Assembly (NCBI GenBank): GCA_964641395.1
Contig: CAZXKQ010000016.1
Span: 1 to 42,132 of the forward strand
Origin: CANQBR01 sp964641395
GTDB taxonomy: Bacteria > Bacillota > Negativicutes > Acidaminococcales > Acidaminococcaceae
Direction: 5' to 3'
Length of the DNA stretch: 42,132 nt
Shown: piece after piece, positions 8,022 through 16,420 of the stretch
Layout: every line of letters starts with the position of its first letter
Position numbering within the stretch: position 1 is the first letter of the stretch
The notes under the pieces: generated by a model
What the model was told of the DNA's origin: nothing
Seen by the model: only the letters and a program-made list of their open reading frames with translations
The model's database searches: none
Translations under genes and position numbers: made by a program

Positions 8022-8735
8022 ATGAAACTAGATCCCAGACTGGCCGCCCTGGCGGCCTTAGTAGAAAAGGGCTGTCCGGTGGCCGACATAGGCAGCGATC
8101 ACGCCTACCTGCCCTGCTACCTGGTGAGCAACGGCATCAGCCCCCTGGCCATCGCTTCCGACATAGCCGACGGGCCCTGCGCCAGCGCCCGCCGCACCGT
8201 AGAGGCCCTGGGGCTAGGGGCCAAAATAGAGGTGCGGCAGGGGGACGGCTTGGCCGTTCTGCGGGAGCAGCCGGGCCTGGAGAACTTTTACCTGGTGCTG
8301 GCCGGCCTAGGCGGCACCACCATCTGCACCATCCTGGAGGCGGAGCTGGAGCTGGCCAAAAAGGCCAGGGGCCTCATCCTCCAGCCTATGGCAGGGGCCT
8401 CCCTCCTGCGCACCTACCTGGGCAGCCGGGGCTTCCGCCTGCTACAGGAAGACCTGGTGCAGAGCGGCGAGCACCTGTATGAAATCATCAAGGCTGGGCC
8501 CGGGCCAGGCGGCCGCTACAGCCCTGGCCAGTTGTTAATCGGCCCCCTGCTGCTAGCCGGCCGGCATCCCCTGCTAGGGGTGCAGATCTCTAAGCAGCGG
8601 GCTGCCCTGGCCCGCAACCTGGCCGCCATGGCCGCCAGCAGCCAGGCTGTAAACAGCCCTAAATACCAATACTTTCTGCGTTTGGCCAAAGAAGTGGAGG
8701 AGATAGCAGATGCGTGGCACAGTAACCATAGCTGA
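8022..8735 (+). CDS. trmK: tRNA (adenine(22)-N(1))-methyltransferase TrmK
   Basis: 237-residue class I SAM-dependent methyltransferase of the TrmK family (Bacillus YqfN), which methylates N1 of A22 in tRNA. The SAM-binding motif VADIGSDHAYLPCYLV lies at about residues 19-34, ASDIADGPCASARR follows, and GLGGTTICTILE is the catalytic-domain block. The length matches the family. The start is two bases past the exporter stop. The 3' end overlaps the next gene by 26 bases. Pairing of trmK with a Nif3-like gene is common in Bacillota, which strengthens both calls. Confidence 0.93.
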   Translation: MKLDPRLAALAALVEKGCPVADIGSDHAYLPCYLVSNGISPLAIASDIADGPCASARRTVEALGLGAKIEVRQGDGLAVLREQPGLENFYLVLAGLGGTTICTILEAELELAKKARGLILQPMAGASLLRTYLGSRGFRLLQEDLVQSGEHLYEIIKAGPGPGGRYSPGQLLIGPLLLAGRHPLLGVQISKQRAALARNLAAMAASSQAVNSPKYQYFLRLAKEVEEIADAWHSNHS

Positions 8736-9501
8736 GGTAGTAGACTTTTTAGAGACCATGGTGCCTAAGCGCTTGGCTGCCCCCTGGGACAATGTGGGCC
8801 TCCTCCTGGGGCGGAAGCAGCACAAGGCGGAGAAGCTCCTCCTGGCCCTGGACCTGACGGAGCAGACCTGCCGGCAGGCCTGCGAGCAACAGGCGGACAT
8901 GCTGATCACCCACCATCCGGCCATCTTCCAGCCCTTGAAAAGCCTCACCGGCGCCTGCTGGCAGCAGGAGCTGTTGCTGCGGCTGGCGGAGCGGCAGGTG
9001 GCCCTCTACGCCATGCACACTAATCTAGACTGCGCCGCCCACGGGGTGAACCGGGCCCTGGCCAACCGGTTAAAGCTCCAGGACATCTTCGAGCTAGACG
9101 AGGAGAGCGGCCTGGGCCGCATCGGCAATCTGGAAGAACGCTATCCCGACCTGCGCTCCTTCGCCCTGGTGGTGAAGAAGCTGCTGCGCTGCGACTACGT
9201 GAGCTACGCTGACGCCGGCCGGCCGGTGCGCCGGGTGGCAGTGTGCGGCGGCTCCGGGGCGGAGCTGGTGCCCCAGGCCCTGGCCAAGGGGGCGGACACC
9301 CTGGTGACCGGGGATGTGAGCTACCACAGGGCCCAGGAGGCGGTGTATCAAGGCCTGAACATCGTCGATGCCGGCCACCAGACTAGCGAATGGCCGGTGC
9401 TGGAGGAGCTGGCCGACCGCCTCTCCCTGCGCTTTACGGAGAAGGAATGGGCCATTACCGTGACTGTGGCCAAGGAAGACCTCTTGCTGAGGGGGGTATG
9501 A
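8710..9501 (+). CDS. Nif3-like dinuclear metal protein
   Basis: 263-residue protein of the Nif3/YqfO/YbgI family, a ring-forming protein with a dinuclear metal site. Expected ligand segments are present: THHPAIF, the HTNLD block near residue 100, and DAGHQTSEWPVLEEL near residue 220. It is the short form, lacking the roughly 100-residue PII-like insert of Bacillus YqfO. The ATG at 8710 lies inside the end of trmK behind GGAGGAG. The biological role of the family is unsettled; proposals include GTP cyclohydrolase-related or metal-handling roles. Translation is probably coupled to trmK. Confidence 0.9.
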   Translation: MRGTVTIAEVVDFLETMVPKRLAAPWDNVGLLLGRKQHKAEKLLLALDLTEQTCRQACEQQADMLITHHPAIFQPLKSLTGACWQQELLLRLAERQVALYAMHTNLDCAAHGVNRALANRLKLQDIFELDEESGLGRIGNLEERYPDLRSFALVVKKLLRCDYVSYADAGRPVRRVAVCGGSGAELVPQALAKGADTLVTGDVSYHRAQEAVYQGLNIVDAGHQTSEWPVLEELADRLSLRFTEKEWAITVTVAKEDLLLRGV

Positions 9502-9505
9502 ACAT

Positions 9506-10438
9506 ATGCTGATCAAAGACATGAAGTTGGGCAGCAAGGTGCAGCAGGTCCTGCTGCTGCGGGTGCAGAAGATAGCCACCAGCAGCAAGGGCTCTCCCTA
9601 TGCCCGGGGCCTGGCGGAGGACAGGAGCGGCAGGCTGCAGTTCATCTGCTTTGAAAGGGGCTCGGTGGACAGGCTGGCCAAGGTGGACGGGCCCACACCC
9701 TTTAAGGTCGGCGGTACGGTAGATGGCTACAAGTACAACGACGAGATGGTGAACCAGCTGCTGGTGCAGCATGCGGAAGCCCTGGGCCCCAATGACGACA
9801 TCAGGGATCTCCTGCCCCAGGGGGACTTCGACCAGGCGGTTTACAGCACCAAATTGGCCAACTTCATCAAGGCGGTCCGCCAGCCCCTCTACCGCAGCCT
9901 GCTGGAGGAGCTGTTCAAGGGGGAGGTCTACGACCAGTTCCTCCTCAACCCTGCCGGCTCCCGCCTCCACCATGCCTATCTGGGAGGGCTGCTGCAGCAC
10001 TCGGTAGACGTGGCCGGCCTGGCCCTGGCCATGGCGGGGCAGTACGAGGAGGTGGACAAGGACCTGGTGATCACCGGCGCCCTCCTCCACGACATCGGCA
10101 AGATCAAGGAAATATCCCACCAGGTGGGCTTCTCTTATACGGATACCGGCCGTTTACTAGGCCACATCAGCCTCTCCGCCCTGATGGTGCAGGAGGCGGC
10201 TTTGAAGCTGAAGATGCCCCTAGGCAGGCTGGAGCAGCTCTTCCACGTGCTCCTCTCCCACCATGGGGAAAACGACAAGGGCTCTCCCATCCCCTGCAGC
10301 ACCAAGGAGGCCTTCATCGTCCACTATGCCGATGAGTTGGACGCCGTTATGAACCAGTTCCAGCACCCTCAGGAAGAGGTGGGCAGGGAAGGCTGGCAGT
10401 TTAACAAGATGCTGCAGCGCTATCTTTACAGCAAGTGA
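9506..10438 (+). CDS. yhaM: 3'-5' exoribonuclease YhaM-like, HD domain
   Basis: 310-residue protein with an N-terminal OB-fold nucleic-acid binding region (about residues 10-85) and an HD domain. The metal-binding pattern is seen as HHAYLGGLLQHSV, then LLHDIGKIKE, then LSHHGEN and HYADELDAV. This matches YhaM, an exoribonuclease that trims single-stranded 3' ends in Bacillota. The start at ATG 9506 lies four bases past the preceding stop. The next gene starts with GTG inside GTGA at its stop codon. Membership in an operon with trmK is consistent with RNA metabolism. Confidence 0.88.
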   Translation: MLIKDMKLGSKVQQVLLLRVQKIATSSKGSPYARGLAEDRSGRLQFICFERGSVDRLAKVDGPTPFKVGGTVDGYKYNDEMVNQLLVQHAEALGPNDDIRDLLPQGDFDQAVYSTKLANFIKAVRQPLYRSLLEELFKGEVYDQFLLNPAGSRLHHAYLGGLLQHSVDVAGLALAMAGQYEEVDKDLVITGALLHDIGKIKEISHQVGFSYTDTGRLLGHISLSALMVQEAALKLKMPLGRLEQLFHVLLSHHGENDKGSPIPCSTKEAFIVHYADELDAVMNQFQHPQEEVGREGWQFNKMLQRYLYSK

Positions 10439-11160
10439 GGGGAGGGGTTCAGCTCCAACGGGAGCTAGAGATAGAGGGACTGCACGTCACCCTCCTGTGG
10501 AAGAGGGTGCGCTACCTGCGCCTGAAGGTGGCAAGGACGGGGCGGCTGAGCTGCAGCCTCCCCCTCAGCAGCAGCCAGGCTGAGGCGGAGTACTTCATCC
10601 GCTGCCAGCTGCCCTGGCTGCGCCGGCGCTTGGCGGCCCTGCGGCTGGAGGAGCAGACCCCTAATCCGGACCTAGGCCTGGAGGCAGACCGGGTCTGGTT
10701 CTTCGGCCGCCTCTACCCGGTGAGGGAGGAGGCAGGCTGCCTCCAGCCTTCCTATACGGGCAGGGCCTTCATCTTGCCCCAGGGCTGCAGCCCCGCCGCC
10801 AGGGAGGCCGCCCTGCAGGGGCTGCTGCAGCAGTTGTTCAAGGCCGCAGTGGAGCAGTCCCTGGCCCGCTGGCAGGCCGCCCTGGGCCTCTACCCCAAGG
10901 AGTGGCGCCTCTTCCAGGTGCAGAGCCGCTGGGGGGAGTGCCTGCCCAGCCGGGGGCTGGTGAAGTTCAACCTGCGCTTGGTCTACCGGCCTAGGGCCTG
11001 CCTGGACTACGTGGTGGTCCACGAGCTGGCCCACCTCCGCTACGGCAGCCACGATGCCGCCTTTTGGCAGCTGGTGGCCAGCGTGCTGCCGGACTACCGG
11101 GAGCGGCGGCAGCTGCTGCAGGGCTTTCTCTTCCTGGCCCGGGGCCTGGAGGCCGGGTAA
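10435..11160 (+). CDS. YgjP-like zinc metallopeptidase domain protein
   Basis: 241-residue protein of the YgjP/DUF45 (M48-like) family. The zinc motif HELAHLRYGSHD near residue 200 supplies HExxH and a downstream His; WGECLPSRGLVKFNLRL upstream is the typical family block (WGSC-like, for structure). No membrane segment is seen, so it is cytosolic. Its biological substrate is not known. The GTG start at 10435 overlaps the yhaM stop in GTGA, with no strong binding site of its own, so translation is probably coupled. Confidence 0.87.
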   Translation: MRGGVQLQRELEIEGLHVTLLWKRVRYLRLKVARTGRLSCSLPLSSSQAEAEYFIRCQLPWLRRRLAALRLEEQTPNPDLGLEADRVWFFGRLYPVREEAGCLQPSYTGRAFILPQGCSPAAREAALQGLLQQLFKAAVEQSLARWQAALGLYPKEWRLFQVQSRWGECLPSRGLVKFNLRLVYRPRACLDYVVVHELAHLRYGSHDAAFWQLVASVLPDYRERRQLLQGFLFLARGLEAG

Positions 11161-11188
11161 TTTGCCCCTCCCCTTTTAGAGGGACTTA

Positions 11189-11197
11189 TGATATAAT
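11189..11197 (+). promoter_or_regulatory. extended -10 promoter of the two-component operon
   Basis: TG-A-TATAAT at 11189-11197 is a full extended -10 element; the -35 region is poor. It lies about 60 bases before the response-regulator ATG at 11258 and probably drives a long run of genes towards 18610. Confidence 0.6.
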
Positions 11198-11257
11198 AAC
11201 TTTATTCAGGCTATAGGCGCCCTAGGCGCCGAGCCACGCCTCAGAGGAGTAAAGGCC

Positions 11258-11953
11258 ATGGCTAAACAGAAGATACTTATCGCTGACGATGAGGCCCAGA
11301 TCAGGGAAATACTGCGGATTTACTTTGAAAATAGCGGGTTCGAGGTCTGTGAAGCGGAGAACGGGGCGGATGCCATCGCCAAGCTGCGGACTGACAAGCC
11401 CAACCTGCTGTTGCTGGACATCATGATGCCCGTCCTGGACGGCATCGAGGTGTGCAAGCAGGTGCGGCAGATGAGCGACCTGCCCATCATCATGCTCACC
11501 GCCAAGGACGAGGACGATGACCGTATCGCCGGCCTGGAGATAGGGGCCGACGACTACATCACCAAGCCCTTTAACGCCCGGGAGGTAGTAGCCAGGGTGA
11601 AGGCGGTGCTGCGCCGTTCCGGCGGCATCAAGGGGGGTAAGGGAGGCAAGAAGCGGCTCACCTTCCCCGGCCTCACCATCGACCTAGAGCAGTACATAGT
11701 GGAAGCCTTCGGCAAACGGGTCACCTTCACCAGCAAGGAGATGGAGCTGCTCTGGTGCCTGGCCTCCAATCCCGGCAAGGCCTTCAGCCGCAACCAGCTG
11801 TTAGAGACCATCTGGGGGTATTCCTACTACGGGGACACCCGTACGGTGGACACCCATGTGAAGCGGATCCGGCAGAAGTTATTGATACCCAACGATGCCC
11901 CCTGGGACATCAGTACTGTGTGGGGCATAGGCTACAAGTTCGAGCTAAAGTAA
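11258..11953 (+). CDS. OmpR/PhoB-family response regulator
   Basis: 231-residue response regulator. The receiver domain holds the acidic pair DD at 10-11, the phosphorylated Asp54 in LLLDIMMP, the conserved Thr in MLTAKDE and Lys in YITKPF. The C-terminal winged helix (about residues 132-230) carries FTSKEMELLWCLA and the recognition segment TRTVDTHVKRIRQKL. The histidine kinase gene follows after 38 bases. Similarity to WalR/PhoP types is evident, but the regulon cannot be deduced; a cell-wall D,D-dipeptidase and murB downstream make envelope control a reasonable inference. The ATG follows AGAGGAG. Confidence 0.92.
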   Translation: MAKQKILIADDEAQIREILRIYFENSGFEVCEAENGADAIAKLRTDKPNLLLLDIMMPVLDGIEVCKQVRQMSDLPIIMLTAKDEDDDRIAGLEIGADDYITKPFNAREVVARVKAVLRRSGGIKGGKGGKKRLTFPGLTIDLEQYIVEAFGKRVTFTSKEMELLWCLASNPGKAFSRNQLLETIWGYSYYGDTRTVDTHVKRIRQKLLIPNDAPWDISTVWGIGYKFELK

Positions 11954-11991
11954 GGCCCTCCAGGCCCAGGCCGCCCTAGGGGAGGAGGAGC

Positions 11992-13554
11992 ATGAGTAGA
12001 TCACTGAGTACCCGTCTGGCCTACAGCTTTATGGCCGTCATCGTCTGCATCGTCCTAGGGGCCTCCATAGGCATCTCCTACCTGGTGGGGGACTACTTCG
12101 TCGATATGAAGGAAAGGGAGCTGGAGCAGCAGGGCAACGAGATGGCCAGCACCATCTCCTACTTCCTCAGCATCAAGGACAGGGACACCCTGCAGCGCTA
12201 TATCAACACGGTGGACCAGCTGGTAGGGGCCCGGATCTGGCTCTTCGATGACAGCTTCAACCTGCTGGCCGCCTCCTATATCGAAGGGTACAAGAGCCAG
12301 CAGAGCGCTTACAACATCAGTATTTGGGACGCCTTCTTCGGCAGGGATGAGAGCAACTTGGACCTGCAGACCCAGGAAGGCATCGTGGAGTTAGACAAGG
12401 CCATCAAGGAAGGGGACCTGTCGGAGCGGGTGCAGCTGGTGCTGAAGGACATCTACGCCGGCAAAAGCCTCCGCTCCCAGCTCTTCCATCCCTACTATAA
12501 GGAGCAGGTGCTGATGGTGGGCCTGCCCTACAACAATACCATAGCCGGCACTACCGGGGCCATCCTCATCACCACCCCCCTGGGAGGCTTCGACAACTTC
12601 CTCCGCAATATTTATATCTACATCGGCCTTATCGGCTTCGTCACCCTCCTCCTCTGCCTCGTCCTGGTGAGCCAGATCACCCGCCGCTTCATCAGGCCCT
12701 TGGTGGACATGAAGAACATAGCCACCGCCATGGCCGGCGGCGACTACAGCCAGCGGGTGACCATCAAGGGGGACGACGAGGTGGCGGACCTAGGCCGGGC
12801 CTTGAACAGCCTGGGGGCGGACCTGGGGGACTATGTGGACAAGATGCAGCGGACGGAGAAGATCCGGCGGGACTTCGTAGCCAACGTCTCCCATGAGCTG
12901 CGCACCCCCATCACCATCATCCGGGGCTACAACGAGGCCATCAGCGACGGCATCATCACCGACCAGGCGGTGCTGCAGCGCTACCGGGGGCTGATCAACG
13001 AGGAGACGGTGCGCTTAGAGCGGATGGTACGGGAGCTGTTGGACATCAGCCGCCTCCAGGCGGAGGATCCTATCGCCCCTGACAAACTAGAGGCCCTGCC
13101 CCTGGCCACCATCGTCCGCACCGTGGCCGAGAAGCTGCTGGTGAGCAGCGTGCGCCGCCACATCAAGTTCAACATCCAGGCTGATGACGGAGTCAAGGTG
13201 CTGGGGAACGGGGACCAGCTGGTGCAGCTGGTGCTCATCCTCTGCGACAACGCCATGAAGTACTCTCCCGAGGACGGCACCGTCAGCCTCAGCCTGCGGC
13301 GGCAGGAGGACGGCAGCGTGCTCCTGCGGGTCCACGATGAGGGGCCGGGCATACCGGAAGAGGATCTGGCCTTCATCTGGGAGCGTTTTTACAAGGTGGA
13401 CAAGTCTCACAGCCGCAACCGGCCTGGCTCCGGCCTGGGCCTGGCCATAGCCAAGGAGATCGTGCGGGTGCACGGAGCCACTGCCAAGGTTAGCAGCAAA
13501 CGGGGTGCAGGTACCACGTTTGAAATAAATTTTCCGAAGGTTAAGGTAGTATGA
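11992..13554 (+). CDS. sensor histidine kinase, HAMP/HisKA type
   Basis: 520-residue membrane kinase. One helix lies at about residues 9-33 and a second at about 206-228, enclosing an extracellular region of about 170 residues. The latter holds IWLFDDSFNLLAAS, typical of a dCache/PAS-like sensor fold. A HAMP linker (229-282) leads to the HisKA segment with the phosphorylated His301 in NVSHELRTPITII. The ATPase domain follows: N box CDNAMKYSP, G1 DEGPGIPEED, F box FIWERFYKVDKS, G2 GSGLGLAIAKE. It is the cognate partner of the preceding regulator. The last four bases overlap yqeG, suggesting coupled translation. Confidence 0.93.
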   Translation: MSRSLSTRLAYSFMAVIVCIVLGASIGISYLVGDYFVDMKERELEQQGNEMASTISYFLSIKDRDTLQRYINTVDQLVGARIWLFDDSFNLLAASYIEGYKSQQSAYNISIWDAFFGRDESNLDLQTQEGIVELDKAIKEGDLSERVQLVLKDIYAGKSLRSQLFHPYYKEQVLMVGLPYNNTIAGTTGAILITTPLGGFDNFLRNIYIYIGLIGFVTLLLCLVLVSQITRRFIRPLVDMKNIATAMAGGDYSQRVTIKGDDEVADLGRALNSLGADLGDYVDKMQRTEKIRRDFVANVSHELRTPITIIRGYNEAISDGIITDQAVLQRYRGLINEETVRLERMVRELLDISRLQAEDPIAPDKLEALPLATIVRTVAEKLLVSSVRRHIKFNIQADDGVKVLGNGDQLVQLVLILCDNAMKYSPEDGTVSLSLRRQEDGSVLLRVHDEGPGIPEEDLAFIWERFYKVDKSHSRNRPGSGLGLAIAKEIVRVHGATAKVSSKRGAGTTFEINFPKVKVV

Positions 13555-14069
13555 TACTAGAGTATTTCTGCCCAGATTATCGAGTTAAACACCTCTGCGA
13601 CATCTCCCCTAAGTGGTTGAAGCGCAACGGCTACACCAAGGTGGTAGTGGACATCGACAACACCCTGCTGCCCAGGGACAAGACCATGGTGGGGCCCCGG
13701 GTTATGAACTGGCTCCGCCAGTGCAGGGAGATGGCCATCACTGTGGCCCTCATCTCCAACAACCACGGCGCCCGCATCGACACCATACTCCGCCAGACTA
13801 ACTGCGGCGGGGCCACCAGGGCCGCCAAGCCCATGCCTATGGCCTTTAAACGCTTGGTGAAGGCCATGGGAGGGGGCAAGGTGCTCTTCGTGGGGGACCA
13901 GCTCATGACCGACGTGCTAGGGGCCAAGCTGGCCAAACAAAAGGTGGTGCTGTGCAACAGCCTAGGGGGCAAGGAGCTGTGGATCACCAGGCTGAACCGC
14001 AAGCTGGAAGGCTTCTTCCTCCGCCGCCTGGCCAATAACGACATGCTGCCCAGGGAGAGGGTGCTATGA
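13551..14069 (+). CDS. yqeG: YqeG-family HAD phosphatase
   Basis: 172-residue HAD superfamily IIIA protein. Motif I is VDIDNTLLP with the nucleophile and acid Asp, motif II the Ser in LISNN, and motif III/IV are AKPMPMAFK and FVGDQLMTDVLGAK. Length and motifs match Bacillus YqeG, assigned as a phosphatidylglycerophosphatase-like or nucleotide-handling phosphatase in the literature, without certainty for this lineage. ATG at 13551 overlaps the kinase stop. It overlaps the nitrilase gene by four bases (ATGA), so the four genes form a tight transcript. Confidence 0.88.
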   Translation: MILEYFCPDYRVKHLCDISPKWLKRNGYTKVVVDIDNTLLPRDKTMVGPRVMNWLRQCREMAITVALISNNHGARIDTILRQTNCGGATRAAKPMPMAFKRLVKAMGGGKVLFVGDQLMTDVLGAKLAKQKVVLCNSLGGKELWITRLNRKLEGFFLRRLANNDMLPRERVL

Positions 14070-14842
14070 AGTTAGCCCTGGTCCAGTTGGCAGTTTGGGA
14101 AAGGGCCAAGGAAGACAATATACGGCGGGGCCTGGAGCTGAGCGCCCAGGCCGCCTGCGGCCGGGACCTGGTGGTGCTGCCTGAGGTGTGGACCACCGGC
14201 TACAGCCTAGGCCACCTGGCCCAGGAGGCAGAGCGGCTGGACGGGCCCCTGGTCCGGGAGCTGCAGGCCCTGGCCGCCAGGGAGGGCTGTGCCATCGTGG
14301 CCGGCTCCGTCCCCCTCTACCGAGGGGGCCTGGTGTATAATTCCTCCCTGGCCATCGACAAGCGGGGGGCCCTGGTGCACGTCTACGACAAGGTGCACCT
14401 GTTCGGCCTCTTCCAAGAGCAGGACTTCTTCGCCCCCGGCCAGGACTTTTCCGCCTACTGGCTGGACGGGGTGAAGTGCGGCTCCACCATCTGCTATGAC
14501 CTCCGCTTTCCTGAGCTCTACCGCCACCTGGCCCTCCAGGGGGCGGAGCTCTTCCTCTGCCCGGCGGAGTGGCCGACGGTGCGGGGGGATGCCTGGCGCC
14601 TGCTGGCCCAGGCCCGGGCGGCGGAGAACCACGCCTTCCTGGTGGGGGTGAACTGTGCCGGAAGCTTCAAGGGGGCGCCCTTCTACGGCCACTCCCTGGT
14701 GGTAGATCCCCTGGGGCGGATAGTGGCAGAGGCCGGGGAGGAAGAAGCAATCCTGACCTGTGAAATAGACCTAGGCCAGGTGGAGAAGGTGCGGCAGCGG
14801 CTCAACGCCCTGCTGGACGTGCGTAAGGAGTTGATTTCCTGA
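14066..14842 (+). CDS. carbon-nitrogen hydrolase (nitrilase superfamily)
   Basis: 258-residue amidase of the nitrilase superfamily. The catalytic triad is visible: Glu in VLPEVWTTGY (near residue 38), Lys in HVYDKVHLF (near 108), and Cys in STICYDLRFPE (near 143). The second Glu is supplied in the family block preceding the Lys. Short branch-10-like members include omega-amidase (YafV-type) and deaminated-glutathione amidase; the motif details favour that group, but I cannot pick one. It is a soluble enzyme with no signal peptide. It overlaps yqeG at ATGA and touches the following gene at TGATG. Confidence 0.87.
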   Translation: MKLALVQLAVWERAKEDNIRRGLELSAQAACGRDLVVLPEVWTTGYSLGHLAQEAERLDGPLVRELQALAAREGCAIVAGSVPLYRGGLVYNSSLAIDKRGALVHVYDKVHLFGLFQEQDFFAPGQDFSAYWLDGVKCGSTICYDLRFPELYRHLALQGAELFLCPAEWPTVRGDAWRLLAQARAAENHAFLVGVNCAGSFKGAPFYGHSLVVDPLGRIVAEAGEEEAILTCEIDLGQVEKVRQRLNALLDVRKELIS

Positions 14843-16020
14843 TGGAGGGGGAGAAGAGGGACCGGTCCAGCCGGGCTGGGAGGGGGGCCGCCCTGCTAGG
14901 GGGCCTTTGCGCCGCCCTGGTGGCAGCTTCCTTCCTCCTTCCCTCCTGGGGCCTGGACCGGGGAGAGGCGGCGCCCCAGCTGAGCAAGGAGGAGGCGGCC
15001 CGGCAGGAGGCAGACGAGGCTGCCAGCCGCTACGGCCTGCCCCCGGAGCCTCCTAAGGATCTGAAGTACCTGCTGGGCCTCTACTACGGCAACGGGGAGA
15101 ACTTCCTGATCCGGGAGAATCAGGGCCAGCTGGAGCTGGTCTACCGCTACCAGCCAGGGGATGCCAACTTCGCCAAAGCCAATATCTTCCCCCTGACCAA
15201 GGAGCGCTTTGACTCCTACCTTTTTTATGAGGCCGGCCCTAACCGGGGCCAGGAGGTGCCTCTCAGCTTTGAAAGAGACGAGGACGGCTACGGCATCACC
15301 TGCAAGGTAGGCGGCGTGCGCTACACCCGCTTCTTCCTAGGCTACGGGGAGGGAGAAAGGCCCCGGCTCTTCCGCCTGCCGGCTGTGAGCCCGGAAGAGT
15401 GGCAGCGCCTGCAGGAGGCGGCAGCGGCGGCAGTTGAGCCGGCAGCCCTGGCGGCAGGCAGGCAGGCCAGCCTGGTGGATGCCGCCACGGTGGAGGGGCT
15501 GCGGGTGCGCTCTGTCTACGCCACTGCGGCCAACCTCTTCGGCAACCCCCTCTACGACAGCCCCAAGCTCTACGTGAGCCAGGGGGCGGCAGCGGCCCTG
15601 GCCCGGGCCCAGGCCCGGCTGGCCCAGGAGGGCTACGGCCTGGTGCTGCTGGATGCCTACCGGCCCTGGCAGGTGAGCAAGCTGGCCCACCTAGCCCTGC
15701 CGGAGGGGAGCAAGGAGTTGCTGGAGGATCCGGACCGCAGGGCCAGCAGCCACAACAGCGGCAACGCGGTGGACGTCACCCTCTACGCTTTGGCTACCGG
15801 GGCGGAGGTGGAGATGATCTCCGGCTTCGACGAGCCCTCCCCCCGCCAGTACAGCCACTACCCGGGGGGCAGCAGCCGGGCCCGCTACCTGCGGGAGCTG
15901 CTGCGCTCCAGCATGTTGGCCGCCGGCTTTAAGGGCATAGAGATGGAATGGTGGCACTTCCTCTACCAGGACGGCGCCGCCTATGCCGCCTTGAATATCG
16001 CATTGAAAGATTTAAAGTAA
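14842..16020 (+). CDS. VanX-like D-alanyl-D-alanine dipeptidase with N-terminal extension
   Basis: 392-residue membrane-anchored peptidase of family M15D. A signal anchor lies at about residues 15-37. The peptidase domain (about 210-392) has the zinc ligands His304 and Asp311 in SSHNSGNAVDVTL, His372 and catalytic Glu369 in MEWWHF, and the substrate Arg in LLDAYRPW, all as in VanX. Residues 65-185 form a separate region, rich in aromatic residues, that I do not recognise. Unlike cytoplasmic VanX, it would act outside the membrane. Known relatives hydrolyse D-Ala-D-Ala in resistance or in cell-wall recycling. Recycling is more likely here because there are no vanA/vanH-like genes nearby. Confidence 0.83.
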   Translation: MEGEKRDRSSRAGRGAALLGGLCAALVAASFLLPSWGLDRGEAAPQLSKEEAARQEADEAASRYGLPPEPPKDLKYLLGLYYGNGENFLIRENQGQLELVYRYQPGDANFAKANIFPLTKERFDSYLFYEAGPNRGQEVPLSFERDEDGYGITCKVGGVRYTRFFLGYGEGERPRLFRLPAVSPEEWQRLQEAAAAAVEPAALAAGRQASLVDAATVEGLRVRSVYATAANLFGNPLYDSPKLYVSQGAAAALARAQARLAQEGYGLVLLDAYRPWQVSKLAHLALPEGSKELLEDPDRRASSHNSGNAVDVTLYALATGAEVEMISGFDEPSPRQYSHYPGGSSRARYLRELLRSSMLAAGFKGIEMEWWHFLYQDGAAYAALNIALKDLK

Positions 16021-16079
16021 TAAATATATTTATAAATAATTTACTGCCTGACAGCTATAGACAGGAGGAGTGAGACCGC

Positions 16080-16418
16080 ATGAACGTTTACGATAGCGCT
16101 AACGAACTGGCCCGGGCCCTGCGGGAGAGCAGGGAGTTCCAGGCCCTCAAGACGGCGAAGGAGGTCCTGGCCAAGGATCCGGACGCAATGAAGATGGCCG
16201 ATGACTTCATGGCCCTGAACGTGGAAGTGAACATGGCCAAGTACCAGGGCAAGGAGCCTGACAAGGAGAAGGCGGAGAAGGCGGATAAACTGCTGGGCAT
16301 CCTGCAGCTGAACAAGGAGGCAGTGGACTACCTCCAGGCTGTGATGCGCTTTGAGCTGCTGATGAGCGACATCAACAAGGCCATCAGCGATGTAGTGAAA
16401 CAGGTTATGGGAGCTTGA
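16080..16418 (+). CDS. YlbF/YmcA family protein
   Basis: 112-residue, almost entirely helical protein of the YlbF/YmcA/DUF964 group, with the conserved NELARALRESREFQALKTA start and the QLNKEAVDYLQAVMRFELLM end. In Bacillus, YlbF and YmcA form the Y-complex with YaaT that affects RNase Y cleavage. Which paralogue this matches cannot be told from the sequence. The ATG at 16080 follows AGGAGGAG. An AT-rich gap (16021-16060) precedes it, with TTGAAA near 16002, which may hold a promoter. It is followed directly by murB. Confidence 0.85.
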   Translation: MNVYDSANELARALRESREFQALKTAKEVLAKDPDAMKMADDFMALNVEVNMAKYQGKEPDKEKAEKADKLLGILQLNKEAVDYLQAVMRFELLMSDINKAISDVVKQVMGA

Positions 16419-16420
16419 TC

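Noticed and set aside
14842..16020. Vancomycin-resistance cluster suggested by the VanX-like gene
   Set aside because: No vanA/vanB ligase or vanH dehydrogenase lies nearby, and the protein is membrane-anchored with an extra domain, unlike resistance VanX.
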